This document shows, in pieces, positions 16,599 to 27,215 of a stretch of 64,000 nucleotides of DNA. The notes under the pieces were generated by a model, which did not search any database, was not told where the DNA came from, and worked only from the letters and a program-made list of their open reading frames with translations. Source of the stretch: a bacterium (GTDB lineage Bacteria > Deinococcota > Deinococci > Deinococcales > Deinococcaceae). The position numbers and the translations under genes were made by a program. Location: positions 1 to 64,000 of the forward strand of contig JAJZIR010000009.1 of the NCBI GenBank assembly GCA_021810505.1, given 5' to 3'. How positions within the stretch are numbered: the first letter of the stretch is position 1; every line of letters starts with the position of its first letter.

Positions 16599-18595
16599 GC
16601 AAGCCGCGCTGGCAGCTGGCACGCCCCGCACCGCTGGCGGAGCTACGCGATCTGATGCGGGTGCACCGGGTGAGCCCAGCGCTAGCCCAGCTGCTGTTCT
16701 CCAGGCAGATCTCCGGACCCGAACAGCTCCAGCCTGCTCTGGTGCCGCACCGCAGCCCAGGGATGCAGAAAGCGGCCGAGGAGATCTGGAGGGCGGCCGA
16801 GCGGGGCAGCCGCCTGCGCATCCACGGCGACTACGACGCAGACGGAACCTGCGCCGCCGCCCTCTTGAAGCTCGGCTTCGACGCGCTGGGGGTCAGGAGC
16901 GACGTCTTCCTCCCGGACCGACTCTCCGAGGGCTACGGGATCTCGGCCGCGAAGGTGGCCGAACACGCGGCCAGCTGCCAGATGCTCATCACCGTGGACT
17001 GCGGCATCTCCGACCGCGCGGAGATCGCCGCGCTGCAGGCAGCCGGCGTCCAGGTGGTCGTGACCGACCATCACGCCCTTCCGGAGCGCCTACCCGACTG
17101 CCGGATCGTCCACCCAGCCCTACACCCCCAGTACCGGCCCGGAGCACCCGCGCTCAGCGGCGCCGGCGTCGCTTACCACCTGCTGTGGACGATCTACGAG
17201 CTGGCCGGGAGGAGCGCTCCCGGGTGGCTCTGCGACCTAGCCGCGATCGGGACCATCGCCGACTTGGTCCCGCTGCTGGGCGAGAACCGCGCTCTGGTCG
17301 CAGCAGGTCTGGCCCAGTTAGCCCGGACGGTGCACCCAGGCCTCATCGCGCTGACAGCCTCAGCCGGCGTCAGCGCACCGAGCGCGAGCGAGGTCGCCTT
17401 CCGGGTGGCCCCGGTCCTCAACGCTGGGGGACGGATGGGACGAGCCGACCTGAGCCTCGCGGCGCTGCTGGCCAAGAGCCAGGAGGAGGCTCGCCAGCAG
17501 GTCGCAGAGTTGCAACGGCTCAACCTGGAGCGCAGGAAGTTACAGCTACAGATCTTAGAAGAAGCCAGGGGGCGCATTTCAGAGCAGGATCCAGCTATCG
17601 TGCTGGCTGATCAAGCTTGGCACCAAGGTGTTTTGGGAATCGTCGCCGGGCAGCTGGCTGCGCGCTTCGGAAAGCCCACCTACCTGATCGGCAGGGGCCG
17701 CGGTTCAGCCCGCGGCGTCCCGGGCATCGATATCCTGCAAAGCCTGCGCAGCGGCGCCGAACTGCTGCAGGGTCTGGGCGGACACCGCGCCGCAGCGGGC
17801 TTCGAGATCGGTAGCGAGAGGGTCAGCGAACTGCACGAGCACCTGAACCGTTTTGTAGCCGCTAACTTCGAAGCTCACCCGGTGGTCGCCGAGCTGGTCT
17901 TCCAAGAGGGCATGTCCGCGGGCCAGCTGGCGGGAGAGCTCGCGCAGCTCGAGCCGTTCGGCAAAGACTTCGAGCAGCCCAGCTGGCTGCTGTGTGGCGA
18001 AGGCAGGCGGCTGGGCCAGCTGGGCAGCAATGGGTGGCGTTTCGAGCTGTCCGGCCAAACCTGCGTGCTGTGGGGTGAGCCGCAGCCGGCCATGGGAAAG
18101 CTGCAGGTGCTCGCCAATTTGCAGGTGCACCCGCGCTTTGGTCCCCGGTTTCAGGTGGGGTCTTGGCAGCCTCCGGGGCCGCTGGGCCTGGTCGGCGAAG
18201 CCTCCCCCGGCCCTTTCCTGCGCCGCGAAGTCCGGGACGTCTTGGGCTGGTTGGCCGCACAAAAGGCGCTGGATGGGGTAGCCGTCTTCGCCGACCCGGA
18301 GGGGCTGAGGTACCTGAGAGCGCACTACCCGCAGCTCGCCCCCTGGGTCCCCGGACAGCAGCAGCCCGGGCACCTGCTGCTGCTGTCCCTGCCTGAAGAA
18401 GAGGGTTGGGCTGGGCTGCGGGGGATTCCCGAGGTCAGCGTGGCCTGGGGACCACGCACCCTGGCCGCGCTGACCTCGAGATCCGAGCGGTCCGAACCGG
18501 CCGCGGCCTACCTCCTGCAGCTGCTGGTCTGGGGTCACCGCCACCTGGGAAGCCGCGGTTTCTCCGCGCTGTGCGGGGCGGCGCTGCTGGGCTGA
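16595..18595 (+). CDS. recJ: Single-stranded-DNA-specific exonuclease RecJ
   Basis: A 666-residue 5'-3' exonuclease of the DHH family. Motifs: RIHGDYDADGTCAAALLKLG (motif I), ITVDCGISD, VVVTDHHALPERLPD (DHH motif III), CDLAAIGTIADLVPL (motif IV), then the DHHA1 domain with GVLGIVAGQLAARFGKPT and GLGGHRAAAGFEI (GGH). An OB-like domain follows about residue 430, and about 120 further residues have no assigned motif. It processes ssDNA in recombination and mismatch repair. GTG 16595 overlaps the lipoprotein stop. Confidence 0.94.
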   Translation: MSKPRWQLARPAPLAELRDLMRVHRVSPALAQLLFSRQISGPEQLQPALVPHRSPGMQKAAEEIWRAAERGSRLRIHGDYDADGTCAAALLKLGFDALGVRSDVFLPDRLSEGYGISAAKVAEHAASCQMLITVDCGISDRAEIAALQAAGVQVVVTDHHALPERLPDCRIVHPALHPQYRPGAPALSGAGVAYHLLWTIYELAGRSAPGWLCDLAAIGTIADLVPLLGENRALVAAGLAQLARTVHPGLIALTASAGVSAPSASEVAFRVAPVLNAGGRMGRADLSLAALLAKSQEEARQQVAELQRLNLERRKLQLQILEEARGRISEQDPAIVLADQAWHQGVLGIVAGQLAARFGKPTYLIGRGRGSARGVPGIDILQSLRSGAELLQGLGGHRAAAGFEIGSERVSELHEHLNRFVAANFEAHPVVAELVFQEGMSAGQLAGELAQLEPFGKDFEQPSWLLCGEGRRLGQLGSNGWRFELSGQTCVLWGEPQPAMGKLQVLANLQVHPRFGPRFQVGSWQPPGPLGLVGEASPGPFLRREVRDVLGWLAAQKALDGVAVFADPEGLRYLRAHYPQLAPWVPGQQQPGHLLLLSLPEEEGWAGLRGIPEVSVAWGPRTLAALTSRSERSEPAAAYLLQLLVWGHRHLGSRGFSALCGAALLG

Positions 18596-18632
18596 GGCTG
18601 GCCCCAAACCCAGCGCCCGCCTTATACTGAGA

Positions 18633-19622
18633 GTGGTCGCTGTGCGCCGCGACGCGGCTCTGGAGGTCACTTTGGAGCACGACCACAACCACCACCATCC
18701 CGCAGCGCTGAGCTCCGCCAGGGATCCCGGGCGGTTGCTGTGGGCGGGCCTGGGCACTTTCGTATTCGTCGTCGCCGAGCTGGCCTTGGGGTTCTACGCC
18801 CACTCCTCAGCGCTGCTGGCAGACGGAGGCCACAACCTATCCGATGTCCTAGGATTGCTGGCCGCCTGGGCCGCTGCTGCCCTGGCCTACCGGCCAGCCA
18901 ATTCCCGCTTCAGCTACGGGTGGCGCGGCGGGTCGATTTTGGCAGCCCTACTGAACGGAACTCTTCTCCTAGCTGCCGCCGCTACCGCCATCGCCGTCGC
19001 GATCTGGCAGCTGATCTGGCCCAGCCCGGTCGATGGGAAGCTGGTGATGGCCGTCGCTGCGGCCGGGATCTTCGTCAACGCCGGCTCGGCCTGGCTGCTG
19101 CGCGGAGGAAATCTCAGAGACCTCAACGTGCGCGCGTCCTACTTGCACCTGATCGGCGACTCGCTGATCTCGCTCGGGGTAGTGGTCGCCGGCCTGCTGG
19201 TCTGGTGGAGCGGCTGGACTTGGATCGATGCTGCCGTCGGCCTGAGCATCGGCCTGAGCATCGCCCTGAGCGCAAGAGGTGTGCTGAAGGAGGCGCTAGC
19301 TCTCGCGCTGGGGGCCGCGCCCCCCGGGTTGGACCCGAGCAAGGTCCGGAGCTGGCTGGAATGCCAGGGGGGAGTTACCGGCGTCCATGACCTGCACATC
19401 TGGAGCCTCAGCACCACCGAATGCGCCTTGACCGCCCACCTGGTGATGCCGGGCGAGCCCCCAGAAGAGGGCTTTCTCGACAAGACGGTGGTAGCGCTGC
19501 GCAGCCGCTTCGGGATCTCCCACAGCACCTTGCAGATCGAGCGAAGCGGTAAGCACAGCTGCAGTCTGGCCCAGGGCAACGCCTCCATCCCGGAGAAGGG
19601 CGGCGGCGGAGAAGCGGTGTAG
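18633..19622 (+). CDS. Cation diffusion facilitator (CDF) metal exporter
   Basis: A 329-residue inner-membrane transporter. Six TM segments span about 30-220. Metal-site residues: ALLADGGHNLSDVLGLL in TM2 (HxxxD) and SYLHLIGDSLISLGVVV in TM5 (HxxxD), the Zn-type CDF pattern. The N-terminus is His-rich (HDHNHHHP). A cytoplasmic domain with VHDLHIWSLSTTECALTAHL closes the protein. It exchanges Zn/Cd/Co for protons. TATACT at 18623-18628 lies 4 nt before GTG 18633; GTG 18642 is an alternative. Confidence 0.92.
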   Translation: MVAVRRDAALEVTLEHDHNHHHPAALSSARDPGRLLWAGLGTFVFVVAELALGFYAHSSALLADGGHNLSDVLGLLAAWAAAALAYRPANSRFSYGWRGGSILAALLNGTLLLAAAATAIAVAIWQLIWPSPVDGKLVMAVAAAGIFVNAGSAWLLRGGNLRDLNVRASYLHLIGDSLISLGVVVAGLLVWWSGWTWIDAAVGLSIGLSIALSARGVLKEALALALGAAPPGLDPSKVRSWLECQGGVTGVHDLHIWSLSTTECALTAHLVMPGEPPEEGFLDKTVVALRSRFGISHSTLQIERSGKHSCSLAQGNASIPEKGGGGEAV

Positions 19623-19631
19623 GCTAGCAGG

Positions 19632-20639
19632 GTGTCACCCCATTACGGATTCAACGCACAGTGGATCTACGACGACAGCGGGGGGAAAGGCCCACTCCCA
19701 GCAGACTTGCGGATGCTGGATTTCATGGCCGAATTCGGTTTCGACTTCCTCAGGGTACCGGCCAATTACCGGTTCTGGACCCAGGGCTTCGACTACTTCC
19801 ACCCCGACCGTTCGGTCTTCGCCTACTTCGATAGCTATCTGGAGGCCTGTCAGGCCCGTGGGATCCAGCTCTGCCTGAACCTGCACCGGGCCCCGGGCTA
19901 CTGCATCAACCGCAACGATCTGGAGCGGCATAACCTCTGGACCGATCCGGTTGCTCAGCAGGCCTTCGTCTTCCTATGGGAACTGCTGGCCGAGCGCTAC
20001 CGCGGCGTTCCCGCCTCAGCCCTGAGCTTCGATCTCCTCAACGAACCCCCACCACCCGGTCAGTATGGGATGACTCGGGAGAGCCACGCCGAGCTGATCC
20101 GCCGGGTGGTGGCCGCCATCTGGCGGATCGATCCCCGGCGCGAGATCCTCATCGATGGGCTCGACGCCGGCAACCTCGCCATGCCGGAACTAGCCGACCT
20201 GGGGGCAGTGCACAGCGGACGCGGGTACCAGCCCATGGGAGTGAGCCACTACCAAGCCACCTGGTGGAGCGGGCACGCCGGGCTGCCCGAACCCCGCTAC
20301 CCGGGAGAGCACGGCGGAAAGTGGTGGGACCTGGCCAGCCTGCGGGAGTTCTACCAACCCTGGAGGGAGGTAGAGCGCCGGGGCGCTAAGGTCCAGATCG
20401 GGGAATTCGGCTGCTACAACCATACCCCCAACGCCGTGGCGCTCCGCTGGCTCGGTGACCTTTTGACCCTGTACCAGGAGTTCGGCTGGGGTTACGCCAT
20501 GTGGAACTTCTCCGGTCCCTTCGGGATCGCTGAACACGGCCGTCCCGGCACTACCTACCAGGAGCTACACGGCTACCAGATCGACCGAGAGCTGCTACAG
20601 CTGATGGTGGAGAGCCGTACCCCGCCAGCAGCGAGCTGA
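19632..20639 (+). CDS. Glycoside hydrolase family 5 enzyme, intracellular
   Basis: A 335-residue (beta/alpha)8 enzyme. FDFLRVPANYRFWT, LNLHRAPGYC, SFDLLNEPPPP (acid/base Glu) and VQIGEFGCYNHTP (nucleophile Glu) are the GH5 catalytic signatures of endoglucanase/mannanase relatives. There is no signal peptide, so it probably acts on imported oligosaccharides or glycosides. GTG 19632 follows TAGGCT (19620-19625, overlapping the CDF stop codon) by exactly 6 nt, a leaderless start. Substrate is unknown. Confidence 0.88.
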   Translation: MSPHYGFNAQWIYDDSGGKGPLPADLRMLDFMAEFGFDFLRVPANYRFWTQGFDYFHPDRSVFAYFDSYLEACQARGIQLCLNLHRAPGYCINRNDLERHNLWTDPVAQQAFVFLWELLAERYRGVPASALSFDLLNEPPPPGQYGMTRESHAELIRRVVAAIWRIDPRREILIDGLDAGNLAMPELADLGAVHSGRGYQPMGVSHYQATWWSGHAGLPEPRYPGEHGGKWWDLASLREFYQPWREVERRGAKVQIGEFGCYNHTPNAVALRWLGDLLTLYQEFGWGYAMWNFSGPFGIAEHGRPGTTYQELHGYQIDRELLQLMVESRTPPAAS

Positions 20640-20648
20640 GCGGTGTGC

Positions 20649-20654
20649 TAGCGT
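20649..20654 (+). promoter_or_regulatory. -10 element TAGCGT, leaderless promoter of the HAD gene
   Basis: TAGCGT ends 6 nt before ATG 20661, matching the window-wide leaderless spacing. Confidence 0.55.
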
Positions 20655-20660
20655 GAGGCC

Positions 20661-21422
20661 ATGCTGTTGGCGTTCGATCTGGACGGCACGCTGGTGACAC
20701 GTTCACGCCAGCTCCCTGACCCCATCATCTCAGCCATCGAGCAGGCCCGTTCCAGAGGGCATCTGATCACCGTCATCACTGGCCGCAACCAGCGCAGCGC
20801 AGCGCCCTTTCTACAACGCCTGAAGGTCGAAGCAGAGTACGGCACCTGCCAAGGCGCCCGAGTCCACGGACCAGGCAACGCCCATCACAGCGAGCTGACC
20901 CTGCATCCCTCGCTGGTTCACGAGCTCCTAGACCGATACCTGGATAACTTCGGCGACCAGTTCTATCTCTCTGGAAGCGAGGGCCTCTATGTCCACCACC
21001 CCCAGCTGGAGAGCTGGGATTGGGCCAGGAACGAGGGGCAGGGCGTACAGAGTTTCGACCAGGTCGGGCAGGCGACCATCCACAAGGCGGTATTCTCCCG
21101 CCGGGAGCCGCTGGCCGAAATCCAGCGGGCTCACCCCGATCTGACCTACTACCCCTGGGATCCCGAGCCGCACTTCGAGGTCTTGCCCCAGGGCGGCAAC
21201 AAGGGTGAGGCGCTGGCCCTGCTGTGCCGGATCCTGAGCGTCTCCAGGGAGGACACCGTCGCCTTCGGTGACGGCAACAACGACATCAGCATGCTGCAGT
21301 GGGCCGGGCACGGGGTCGGGGTAGGACAGGTCGCCACCAGCCTGCTGCCGGTGACCGACGAGCTCATCCCGGCACCGGAGCAGCTGGGAGTGGCAACCTG
21401 GATCCGTGAGAACCTGTTGTGA
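20661..21422 (+). CDS. HAD-superfamily Cof-type phosphatase
   Basis: A 253-residue cytoplasmic phosphatase. MLLAFDLDGTLVTRS holds the DxDGT nucleophile at the very N-terminus, VITGRNQRSAAPFL the second motif, NKGEALALL the lysine of motif III, and VAFGDGNNDISMLQWAG the metal-binding GDGxND of motif IV. The cap domain is of the C2B (Cof/sugar phosphatase) type. The substrate is probably a sugar or nucleotide phosphate. The stop overlaps the kinase start (GTGA), so the two are coupled. Confidence 0.9.
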   Translation: MLLAFDLDGTLVTRSRQLPDPIISAIEQARSRGHLITVITGRNQRSAAPFLQRLKVEAEYGTCQGARVHGPGNAHHSELTLHPSLVHELLDRYLDNFGDQFYLSGSEGLYVHHPQLESWDWARNEGQGVQSFDQVGQATIHKAVFSRREPLAEIQRAHPDLTYYPWDPEPHFEVLPQGGNKGEALALLCRILSVSREDTVAFGDGNNDISMLQWAGHGVGVGQVATSLLPVTDELIPAPEQLGVATWIRENLL

Positions 21423-22570
21423 AGCCGGCCGGCATAGCCCGGGCGATGGTGGCCAGCGCTGACCCACGGCTGGCCGAAGACCTCGCCAGGCAACTCCCCG
21501 ACCTGCAGCTGGTTTGGAGGTCGAATCCGGAGAGCGTCCTGCGCGACAGCCTGCAGTCCGCCCCGGACGCAGTAGTTCTGGCCGATGACCTTCCCGGGGT
21601 CGACCTGGTCGAGCTCCTAGGAGTCCTGCGGGCCCGCTCCCAGCTGGCGCACACCAGTTGGCTGATCCTAGCCAGCGAGGAGCTAGCGCTGCGCTGCGCC
21701 CGGGGGGGAGCGGACACCGTCCTGCCCAGGGACATCGCGTCCACCGAACTGCTGGCCGCCCAGCTGCGCAATGCGCTGAACAGGACCGAGCGGCGGCGCC
21801 AGCTGGAGCAACAGCTCAGCAGCCTGCGCTCCGAGCTGGCCGAGATGCAGTCGGCCGACGCCAGCCGAGACCAGCTGATGCACATGCTGGTCCACGACCT
21901 CAAGAACCCGATCACTGCAGTGCTGGGGTTGCTGGAGATGGCCTTAGAGGACAACAAGGACCTAGGAAGTGACCTAGTCCAGCTGGTCACCATGGCCAGG
22001 GAGGAGGCGCAGCTGGTTCTATCCCTGAGCACCAACCTGCTAGACGTCCGCAAGATGCAGGCCGGCCGGATGCACCTCTCTCCCCGACCGCTGGATAGCA
22101 TAGAGATCCAGCGGCTGCTCGCCCTCGCGCAATCCGACGTGGGGGTCGGCCTGAGGGAGCGCCGGCTCGACCTGGAGATCGAGGAGCTCCCCGAATTTCA
22201 GGCCGACCCAGAGATCCTGCGCAGGATCTTGACCAACCTGCTGTCCAACGCCGTCAAGCACACCTATCCGGGCGGGAGCATCCGAATCCACGCCCGAGCC
22301 GGGGCCGACAGCGTGCTGTTCTCCTGCATCGACGACGGGGAGGGGATCCCCGCCGAGGACCTCCCCAGGCTGTTCAGCGCTTTCGAGCAGTCCCGGCTGA
22401 CCCTGCACTCGCGCCTGGACACCGGCCTAGGGCTGGCGTTCTGTCGGCTGGCTATCGAACAGCACGGTGGCCGCATCTGGGTCGAGTCGACCCGCTGGCA
22501 GGGTGCCCGTTTTCACTTCAGCTTGCCGCTGCCGGCCGAGGACGAGGTCGAGGCCGATCTCCTGGCCTAG
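21419..22570 (+). CDS. Histidine kinase with receiver-like N-terminal domain
   Basis: A 383-residue soluble sensor kinase. Residues 1-115 look like a response-regulator receiver ([13 protein letters not shown], then [19 protein letters not shown] with the phospho-acceptor position, then [10 protein letters not shown]) but lack the usual lysine. A coiled coil links to HisKA with [20 protein letters not shown] (phosphorylated His) and HATPase_c with [15 protein letters not shown] (N box), CIDDGEGIP (G1) and [18 protein letters not shown] (G2). No TM segments, so input is cytoplasmic, perhaps by phosphotransfer or protein contact. No partner regulator is adjacent. Confidence 0.88.
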   Translation: MKPAGIARAMVASADPRLAEDLARQLPDLQLVWRSNPESVLRDSLQSAPDAVVLADDLPGVDLVELLGVLRARSQLAHTSWLILASEELALRCARGGADTVLPRDIASTELLAAQLRNALNRTERRRQLEQQLSSLRSELAEMQSADASRDQLMHMLVHDLKNPITAVLGLLEMALEDNKDLGSDLVQLVTMAREEAQLVLSLSTNLLDVRKMQAGRMHLSPRPLDSIEIQRLLALAQSDVGVGLRERRLDLEIEELPEFQADPEILRRILTNLLSNAVKHTYPGGSIRIHARAGADSVLFSCIDDGEGIPAEDLPRLFSAFEQSRLTLHSRLDTGLGLAFCRLAIEQHGGRIWVESTRWQGARFHFSLPLPAEDEVEADLLA

Positions 22571-22649
22571 GTACCCGGGTGTAAGCTGGAGCGATGCCGG
22601 TCGAATCCCTCCGCCCACTCCCAGGGGACCCACCTCAAAGGAGCCCGAC

Positions 22650-25580
22650 TTGGAGAAGCTGATCGTCCACGGCGCCCGCACCCACAACCTCAAGAACATC
22701 CACGTCGAGCTGCCCAGGAATAGCTTGACCGTGATCACCGGGGTATCGGGCTCTGGCAAGTCGACGCTAGCCTTCGACACCATCTACGCCGAGGGGCAGC
22801 GCCGCTACGTCGAGAGCCTCTCCTCCTACGCCCGGCAATTCCTCGGCCTGATGGACAAGCCCGACGTGGACAGCATCGAGGGGCTCTCGCCGGCCATCAG
22901 CATCGACCAGAAAACCACCTCGCACAACCCCAGGTCTACCGTCGGCACGGTGACCGAGATCCACGACTACCTCAGGCTGCTCTTCGCCCGAGCCGGCACA
23001 CCCTACTGCCCGCACTGCGGCAGGAAAATCCAGCGCCAGAGCCCCAGCGAGATCGCCGACGCCCTGCTGGCCAAAGGGGAACACCGCGCCCTGCTGATGG
23101 CCCCCGTGGTGCGGGGGCGCAAGGGGGAGTACCGCAAGCTGGTCGGAGAGCTGCGCCGCTCGGGGATCGGGCGTATCCGGGTGGACGGAACGGTCTATGA
23201 CCTGGACGCCGCCGAGGCGCTGCGGCTGGAGCGCTACGAGAAACACGACATCGACGTGGTGATCGACCGGGTGGTGCTGAGGCAGGCCGACCGGGCCCGG
23301 TTAGTCGACTCGATCGAGCAGGCGCTGCGCGAGGGAGAGGGCTTGCTGAGGGTGGCCGATCTCGACCTGCAGCAAGAGGAGCTCTACTCCGAGCGCTTCG
23401 CCTGCCCGGAGCACGGCAGCGTCTTAGAGGAGCTCGAGCCCAGAGCCTTCTCGTTCAACAACCCCTTCGGGGCCTGCAGCGACTGCACCGGGCTGGGGAG
23501 CAAGCAGGAGTTCAGCCCGGCCCTGATCGTTCCGGATGGCAGGCTGTCGGTCGCCGGCGGAGCGATCGCCCCCTGGAGCAAGTCCGGCCCCGGCGGGAGC
23601 GGCTTCTACTGGGACAAGCTCCGGGCTTTGGCCCACCACCTGGACTTCGACCTCAAAACCCCCTGGGACGACCTGCCCGGAGCAGTCCAGCAGGCAGTGC
23701 TCTACGGCCTGGATGGGCGTATCCCTCTGCAGATGGGCAACGGGCGGCGGCAGATGAGCTTGGAGGTGGAGTTCGAAGGGGTTATCCCGAACCTGACGCG
23801 CCGTTACCGGGAAACCGACTCCGAGTTCATCAAGGAGTGGCTGCAGGGCTACATGGAGGACAAGGTCTGCCCGACCTGCAAGGGAAGCCGCTACAAGCAG
23901 GAGATCCTGGCGGTCCGGGTGGGAGGGCTCAACATCGCCGAGTGCTCGGCGCTCTCCGTGCGCCAAGCCCAGGACTTCCTGGCTCGCCTGCAGGGCGGGA
24001 CCCTGGAGGGCGGTTGGGTCGGCCAGCTGGCCGACCCCCGCGCCGAGCTGGCTCCACCCCGGCAGCCGGAGTGGAACCTTAACCCCTTCGCCCAGCAGAT
24101 CGCCGCGCCGATCCTGCGCGGCGTCCAAGCCAGATTGAACTTTCTGGTCAACGTCGGACTGGACTACCTGAGCCTAGGGCGCAGCGCCAACACCTTGTCC
24201 GGCGGAGAGGCCCAAAGGATTCGCTTGGCCACCCAGGTGGGCAGCGGGCTCACCGGGGTGCTCTACGTCCTGGATGAACCCTCTATCGGCCTGCACCCCA
24301 AGGACAATCGGCGGCTGCTCTCGACGCTCAAAGCCCTGAGGGATCTGGGCAATACCCTGCTCATCGTCGAGCACGACGAGGACACCATGCTGGCGGCCGA
24401 TTACATCGTCGACATGGGACCGGGAGCCGGCGTCCACGGCGGGGAGGTGACCGGTCAAGGTACCCCCGACGAGCTGATGCGCTCCGGGAAGAGCCTGACC
24501 GCCCGCTACCTGCGCCGCGAACTCTTCATCCCAGTCCCCAGCTCCAGGCGCCAGGGAAACGGACGCTGGCTGAGAGTCTACGGGGCCAGGCAGCACAACC
24601 TGAAAGACGTCGACGTGGAGATCCCGCTGGGAACCTTCAGCTGCGTGACCGGACCGTCCGGGAGCGGCAAGAGCACCCTGGTCCACGACATCCTGCACGC
24701 CACCCTGGCCAGGGATCTCAACCGGGCCAGGACCGTCCCGGGCGAGTACCGCAAGATGGAGGGGATAGAGTTCCTGGACAAGGTGATCGAGATCGATCAG
24801 TCCCCGATCGGGCGTACCCCTAGGAGCAACCCGGCCACCTACACCGGCATGTTCACCGAGATCCGCGAACTCTTCGCGCGCACCGGCGATGCCAGGCGGC
24901 GCGGCTACGAAGCTGGGCGCTTCAGCTTCAACGTCAAGGGGGGGCGCTGCGAGGCCTGTAAGGGCGACGGCGTCGTGCGGATCGAGATGAATTTCCTACC
25001 CGACGTCTACGTCCCCTGCGAGGTCTGCAGGGGGGCGCGTTACAACCGCGAGACCCTGGAAGTGCAGTATCTGGGCAAGAACATCGCCGAGGTTCTGGAT
25101 ATGACCCACGAGGCGGCGCTGGACTTCTTCGGGCGCATCCCTGGAATCGCCCGTAAGCTGCAGATGCTGGTCGACGTCGGCCTGGGCTACATGCGGCTGG
25201 GCCAACCTTCCACCACCCTTTCGGGCGGGGAAGCGCAGCGGGTCAAGCTGGCGACCGAGCTCTCCAAGCGCCAGACTGGGCGGACGGCCTACATCCTGGA
25301 CGAACCCACCACCGGACTGCACTTCGAAGACGTACACCGGCTCCTGGAGGTGCTCAACCGGCTGGTCGAGGTCGGCAATACCCTGATCGTGATCGAGCAT
25401 AATTTGGACGTGATCAAGTCGGCCGATTGGATCGTCGATCTGGGACCCGAAGGTGGAGACCTGGGGGGGTCGGTGGTCGCCGTAGGTACTCCGGAGGACC
25501 TGGCCGCGCACCCGCACAGCCACACCGGGAACTTCCTGCGCGAGATCCTGCGGAGGGGCCAGGTTGAGACGGTCGCGTAG
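22650..25580 (+). CDS. uvrA: Excinuclease ABC subunit UvrA
   Basis: A 976-residue DNA damage sensor. Two ABC modules: [20 protein letters not shown] and [19 protein letters not shown] (Walker A), with signature motifs [14 protein letters not shown] and [14 protein letters not shown]. Zinc-binding cysteine pairs are in [33 protein letters not shown] and CEVCRGARY. The insertion domain for UvrB lies after the first Walker A. I choose TTG 22650 because AAAGGAG lies 6 nt upstream and [17 protein letters not shown] is the family N-terminus. No uvrB nearby. The 79-nt upstream gap shows no clear LexA box. Confidence 0.96.
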   Translation: MEKLIVHGARTHNLKNIHVELPRNSLTVITGVSGSGKSTLAFDTIYAEGQRRYVESLSSYARQFLGLMDKPDVDSIEGLSPAISIDQKTTSHNPRSTVGTVTEIHDYLRLLFARAGTPYCPHCGRKIQRQSPSEIADALLAKGEHRALLMAPVVRGRKGEYRKLVGELRRSGIGRIRVDGTVYDLDAAEALRLERYEKHDIDVVIDRVVLRQADRARLVDSIEQALREGEGLLRVADLDLQQEELYSERFACPEHGSVLEELEPRAFSFNNPFGACSDCTGLGSKQEFSPALIVPDGRLSVAGGAIAPWSKSGPGGSGFYWDKLRALAHHLDFDLKTPWDDLPGAVQQAVLYGLDGRIPLQMGNGRRQMSLEVEFEGVIPNLTRRYRETDSEFIKEWLQGYMEDKVCPTCKGSRYKQEILAVRVGGLNIAECSALSVRQAQDFLARLQGGTLEGGWVGQLADPRAELAPPRQPEWNLNPFAQQIAAPILRGVQARLNFLVNVGLDYLSLGRSANTLSGGEAQRIRLATQVGSGLTGVLYVLDEPSIGLHPKDNRRLLSTLKALRDLGNTLLIVEHDEDTMLAADYIVDMGPGAGVHGGEVTGQGTPDELMRSGKSLTARYLRRELFIPVPSSRRQGNGRWLRVYGARQHNLKDVDVEIPLGTFSCVTGPSGSGKSTLVHDILHATLARDLNRARTVPGEYRKMEGIEFLDKVIEIDQSPIGRTPRSNPATYTGMFTEIRELFARTGDARRRGYEAGRFSFNVKGGRCEACKGDGVVRIEMNFLPDVYVPCEVCRGARYNRETLEVQYLGKNIAEVLDMTHEAALDFFGRIPGIARKLQMLVDVGLGYMRLGQPSTTLSGGEAQRVKLATELSKRQTGRTAYILDEPTTGLHFEDVHRLLEVLNRLVEVGNTLIVIEHNLDVIKSADWIVDLGPEGGDLGGSVVAVGTPEDLAAHPHSHTGNFLREILRRGQVETVA

Positions 25581-26055
25581 CCTGCTGCTGGCCTGGGCAG
25601 CGCTGATCCTGACCGGATTGCTGCTGATCCTACCTGGCGCCACGGCGCTCTGGCGGCTGACTGGGTGGTCCTTGGGGACTATCCTGATCGACGCGCTGGG
25701 CGGGCCCTGGCTCGGCTACCTGGCGCTGCTGGCCGGCAGCCTGGGTTTCTTGCGGATCAGCCCCGGCTGGACCCTGGTCTTCCCCATCCTGGTGGGCTGC
25801 CTGTGGATCTATCTGATCCTCAAGCACGCCTTCCCCCGCGGCGCAGAGCTGATAGCCGCCTTGGGCTACCTGCTGCCCTTTTTAGCCTTCAAGCTGCTCG
25901 GACCCAAGCTGGATCGCAGCATCCACCTGGGGAGGACGCCGGTGCTGCTGCTGATCGCGAGCGACCTGGTCGGCTCGCTCTTGGCGCTCTTGATTGCCCG
26001 GCTTAGGCGGCGCGACCAAACTGGCCAGCGCCGCCTCCGGCGCCGCGCCAGCTGA
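25564..26055 (+). CDS. Multi-pass membrane protein of unknown function
   Basis: A 163-residue hydrophobic protein with about five TM segments and a basic C-terminal tail ([16 protein letters not shown]). I do not recognise a family. TTG 25564 is supported by GGAGG 8 nt upstream, inside the end of uvrA (17-nt overlap). It is followed by the thioredoxin-fold pair on the same strand. The pattern of small, Gly/Leu-rich helices with LDRS between helices could suit a minor transport or assembly role, but nothing in the sequence decides it. Confidence 0.6.
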   Translation: MRRSRSLLLAWAALILTGLLLILPGATALWRLTGWSLGTILIDALGGPWLGYLALLAGSLGFLRISPGWTLVFPILVGCLWIYLILKHAFPRGAELIAALGYLLPFLAFKLLGPKLDRSIHLGRTPVLLLIASDLVGSLLALLIARLRRRDQTGQRRLRRRAS

Positions 26056-26122
26056 GCGCAGCGCCTTCTCATCTGCTTTTGCTAGCCTGACGCTACGCTC
26101 AGCAGGCAACCAAGGAGGCATC

Positions 26123-26794
26123 GTGCAGCAGCAACCCAAACCTACAGTCGGAAGAAGGCAGGGGCTTATCCTAGCCATCATCGTCCTCGTCGTGATCGCA
26201 GTGGTTCTCGCGCTGGTCTTCGGGCTGGGGCGCGGACCCAGCTCGCCCAGCAACGTTTCTTTCAATCTGAGCGGGCAGCCGACCCTGGGGAACCCCAACT
26301 CCAAGGTGACGGTCGTCGCCTTCGAGGACTTCAAGTGCCCCTTTTGCCGGCAGTACAGCCTGACCGTCTTCCCCCGGGTGGAGAAGAACTTCATCCAGAC
26401 CGGGAAGATCTACTACGGCTTCTACAACTTCCCCTTCATCGGGCCGGACTCCTATACCGCGGCGGTAGCCGCCGAGTGTGTCTTCCACCAGAAGGCCTCG
26501 CTGTTCTGGCCCTACTTCCACCTGCTCTACCGGGCTCAGAAAAATGAAACCACCGACTGGGCGACCCCTTCTTACCTAGTCCAGGTCGCCAGCTACGTCC
26601 CAGGCGTCAACACCACCGCCTTGCGCTCCTGCATCGCGGCCAACCGCTACCTCAAGGTAGTCAAAGCCAACAAGCAGCTGGGGATCCAGGATGGAGTTCA
26701 GGGCACGCCGTCGATCTTCGTCAACGGGAAGCTGCTAGCTAATCCCAGCTACAGCCAGCTGGCCAGCGCCATCAACCGGGACCTCAAATCCTGA
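26123..26794 (+). CDS. Membrane-anchored DsbA-like thiol oxidoreductase
   Basis: A 223-residue protein: short cytoplasmic start, one TM (GLILAIIVLVVIAVVLALVF, about 14-33), then an extracytoplasmic thioredoxin fold. Catalytic pair CPFC in FEDFKCPFCRQYSLTVFP; cis-proline loop in GVQGTPSIFVNGKLL. The all-helical insertion is of the DsbA/BdbD type. It introduces disulfides into exported proteins. GTG 26123 is chosen for AAGGAGG 5 nt upstream; upstream residues in the frame lack a ribosome site. Forms an operon with the DsbB-like gene (1-nt overlap). Confidence 0.93.
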   Translation: MQQQPKPTVGRRQGLILAIIVLVVIAVVLALVFGLGRGPSSPSNVSFNLSGQPTLGNPNSKVTVVAFEDFKCPFCRQYSLTVFPRVEKNFIQTGKIYYGFYNFPFIGPDSYTAAVAAECVFHQKASLFWPYFHLLYRAQKNETTDWATPSYLVQVASYVPGVNTTALRSCIAANRYLKVVKANKQLGIQDGVQGTPSIFVNGKLLANPSYSQLASAINRDLKS

Positions 26795-27213
26795 TGAGGT
26801 CGCTGCGCAGCGCGGCCCTACCGCTCGCCTGGATCGTCTCGGTGGTGGCCACCTTGGGAAGCCTGTACTTCAGCGAGATCCGCCACTTCGTCCCCTGTAC
26901 CATGTGCTGGTATCAGCGGATCGCCATGTATCCTCTCATCATCATCCTGGGCATCGCTGCTTACCGGGACGACCGCCAGATCGCCCGCTACATCTTGCCC
27001 ATCAGCAGCCTGGGGATCCTGTTTGCGGTCTATCAGATCCTGCTCCAGAACATCCCGGGATTCGACCCGATCAAGCTCTGCTCCATCGGCGTCCCCTGCT
27101 CGACCAAGTACGTGGACTACTTCGGCTTCATCTCCATCCCGGTGATGAGCCTCACCGCTTTCGTCTTGATCACCCTGCTGCTCTCTCTAGTCGCGCGGGG
27201 CGAGAAGCGCTGA
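26794..27213 (+). CDS. DsbB/BdbC-like disulfide oxidoreductase
   Basis: A 139-residue four-TM protein that reoxidises the DsbA-like partner and passes electrons to quinone. First catalytic pair in HFVPCTMCWYQRIAMYPL (CxxC followed by the W-x-Q-R motif of BdbC); second pair in LCSIGVPCSTKYVDYFG. Size and topology match BdbC. ATG 26794 shares a base with the preceding stop. Its stop lies 2 nt from that of the convergent carboxyltransferase gene, and a 32-bp palindrome within that gene (27302-27333) may end its transcript. Confidence 0.94.
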   Translation: MRSLRSAALPLAWIVSVVATLGSLYFSEIRHFVPCTMCWYQRIAMYPLIIILGIAAYRDDRQIARYILPISSLGILFAVYQILLQNIPGFDPIKLCSIGVPCSTKYVDYFGFISIPVMSLTAFVLITLLLSLVARGEKR

Positions 27214-27215
27214 AC

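Noticed and set aside
17705-18757. Long open frame opposite recJ
   Set aside because: Low-complexity Arg/Gln/Pro-rich translation with no motifs; a codon-bias shadow of recJ, as are similar frames opposite nusA, infB and the antiporter genes.
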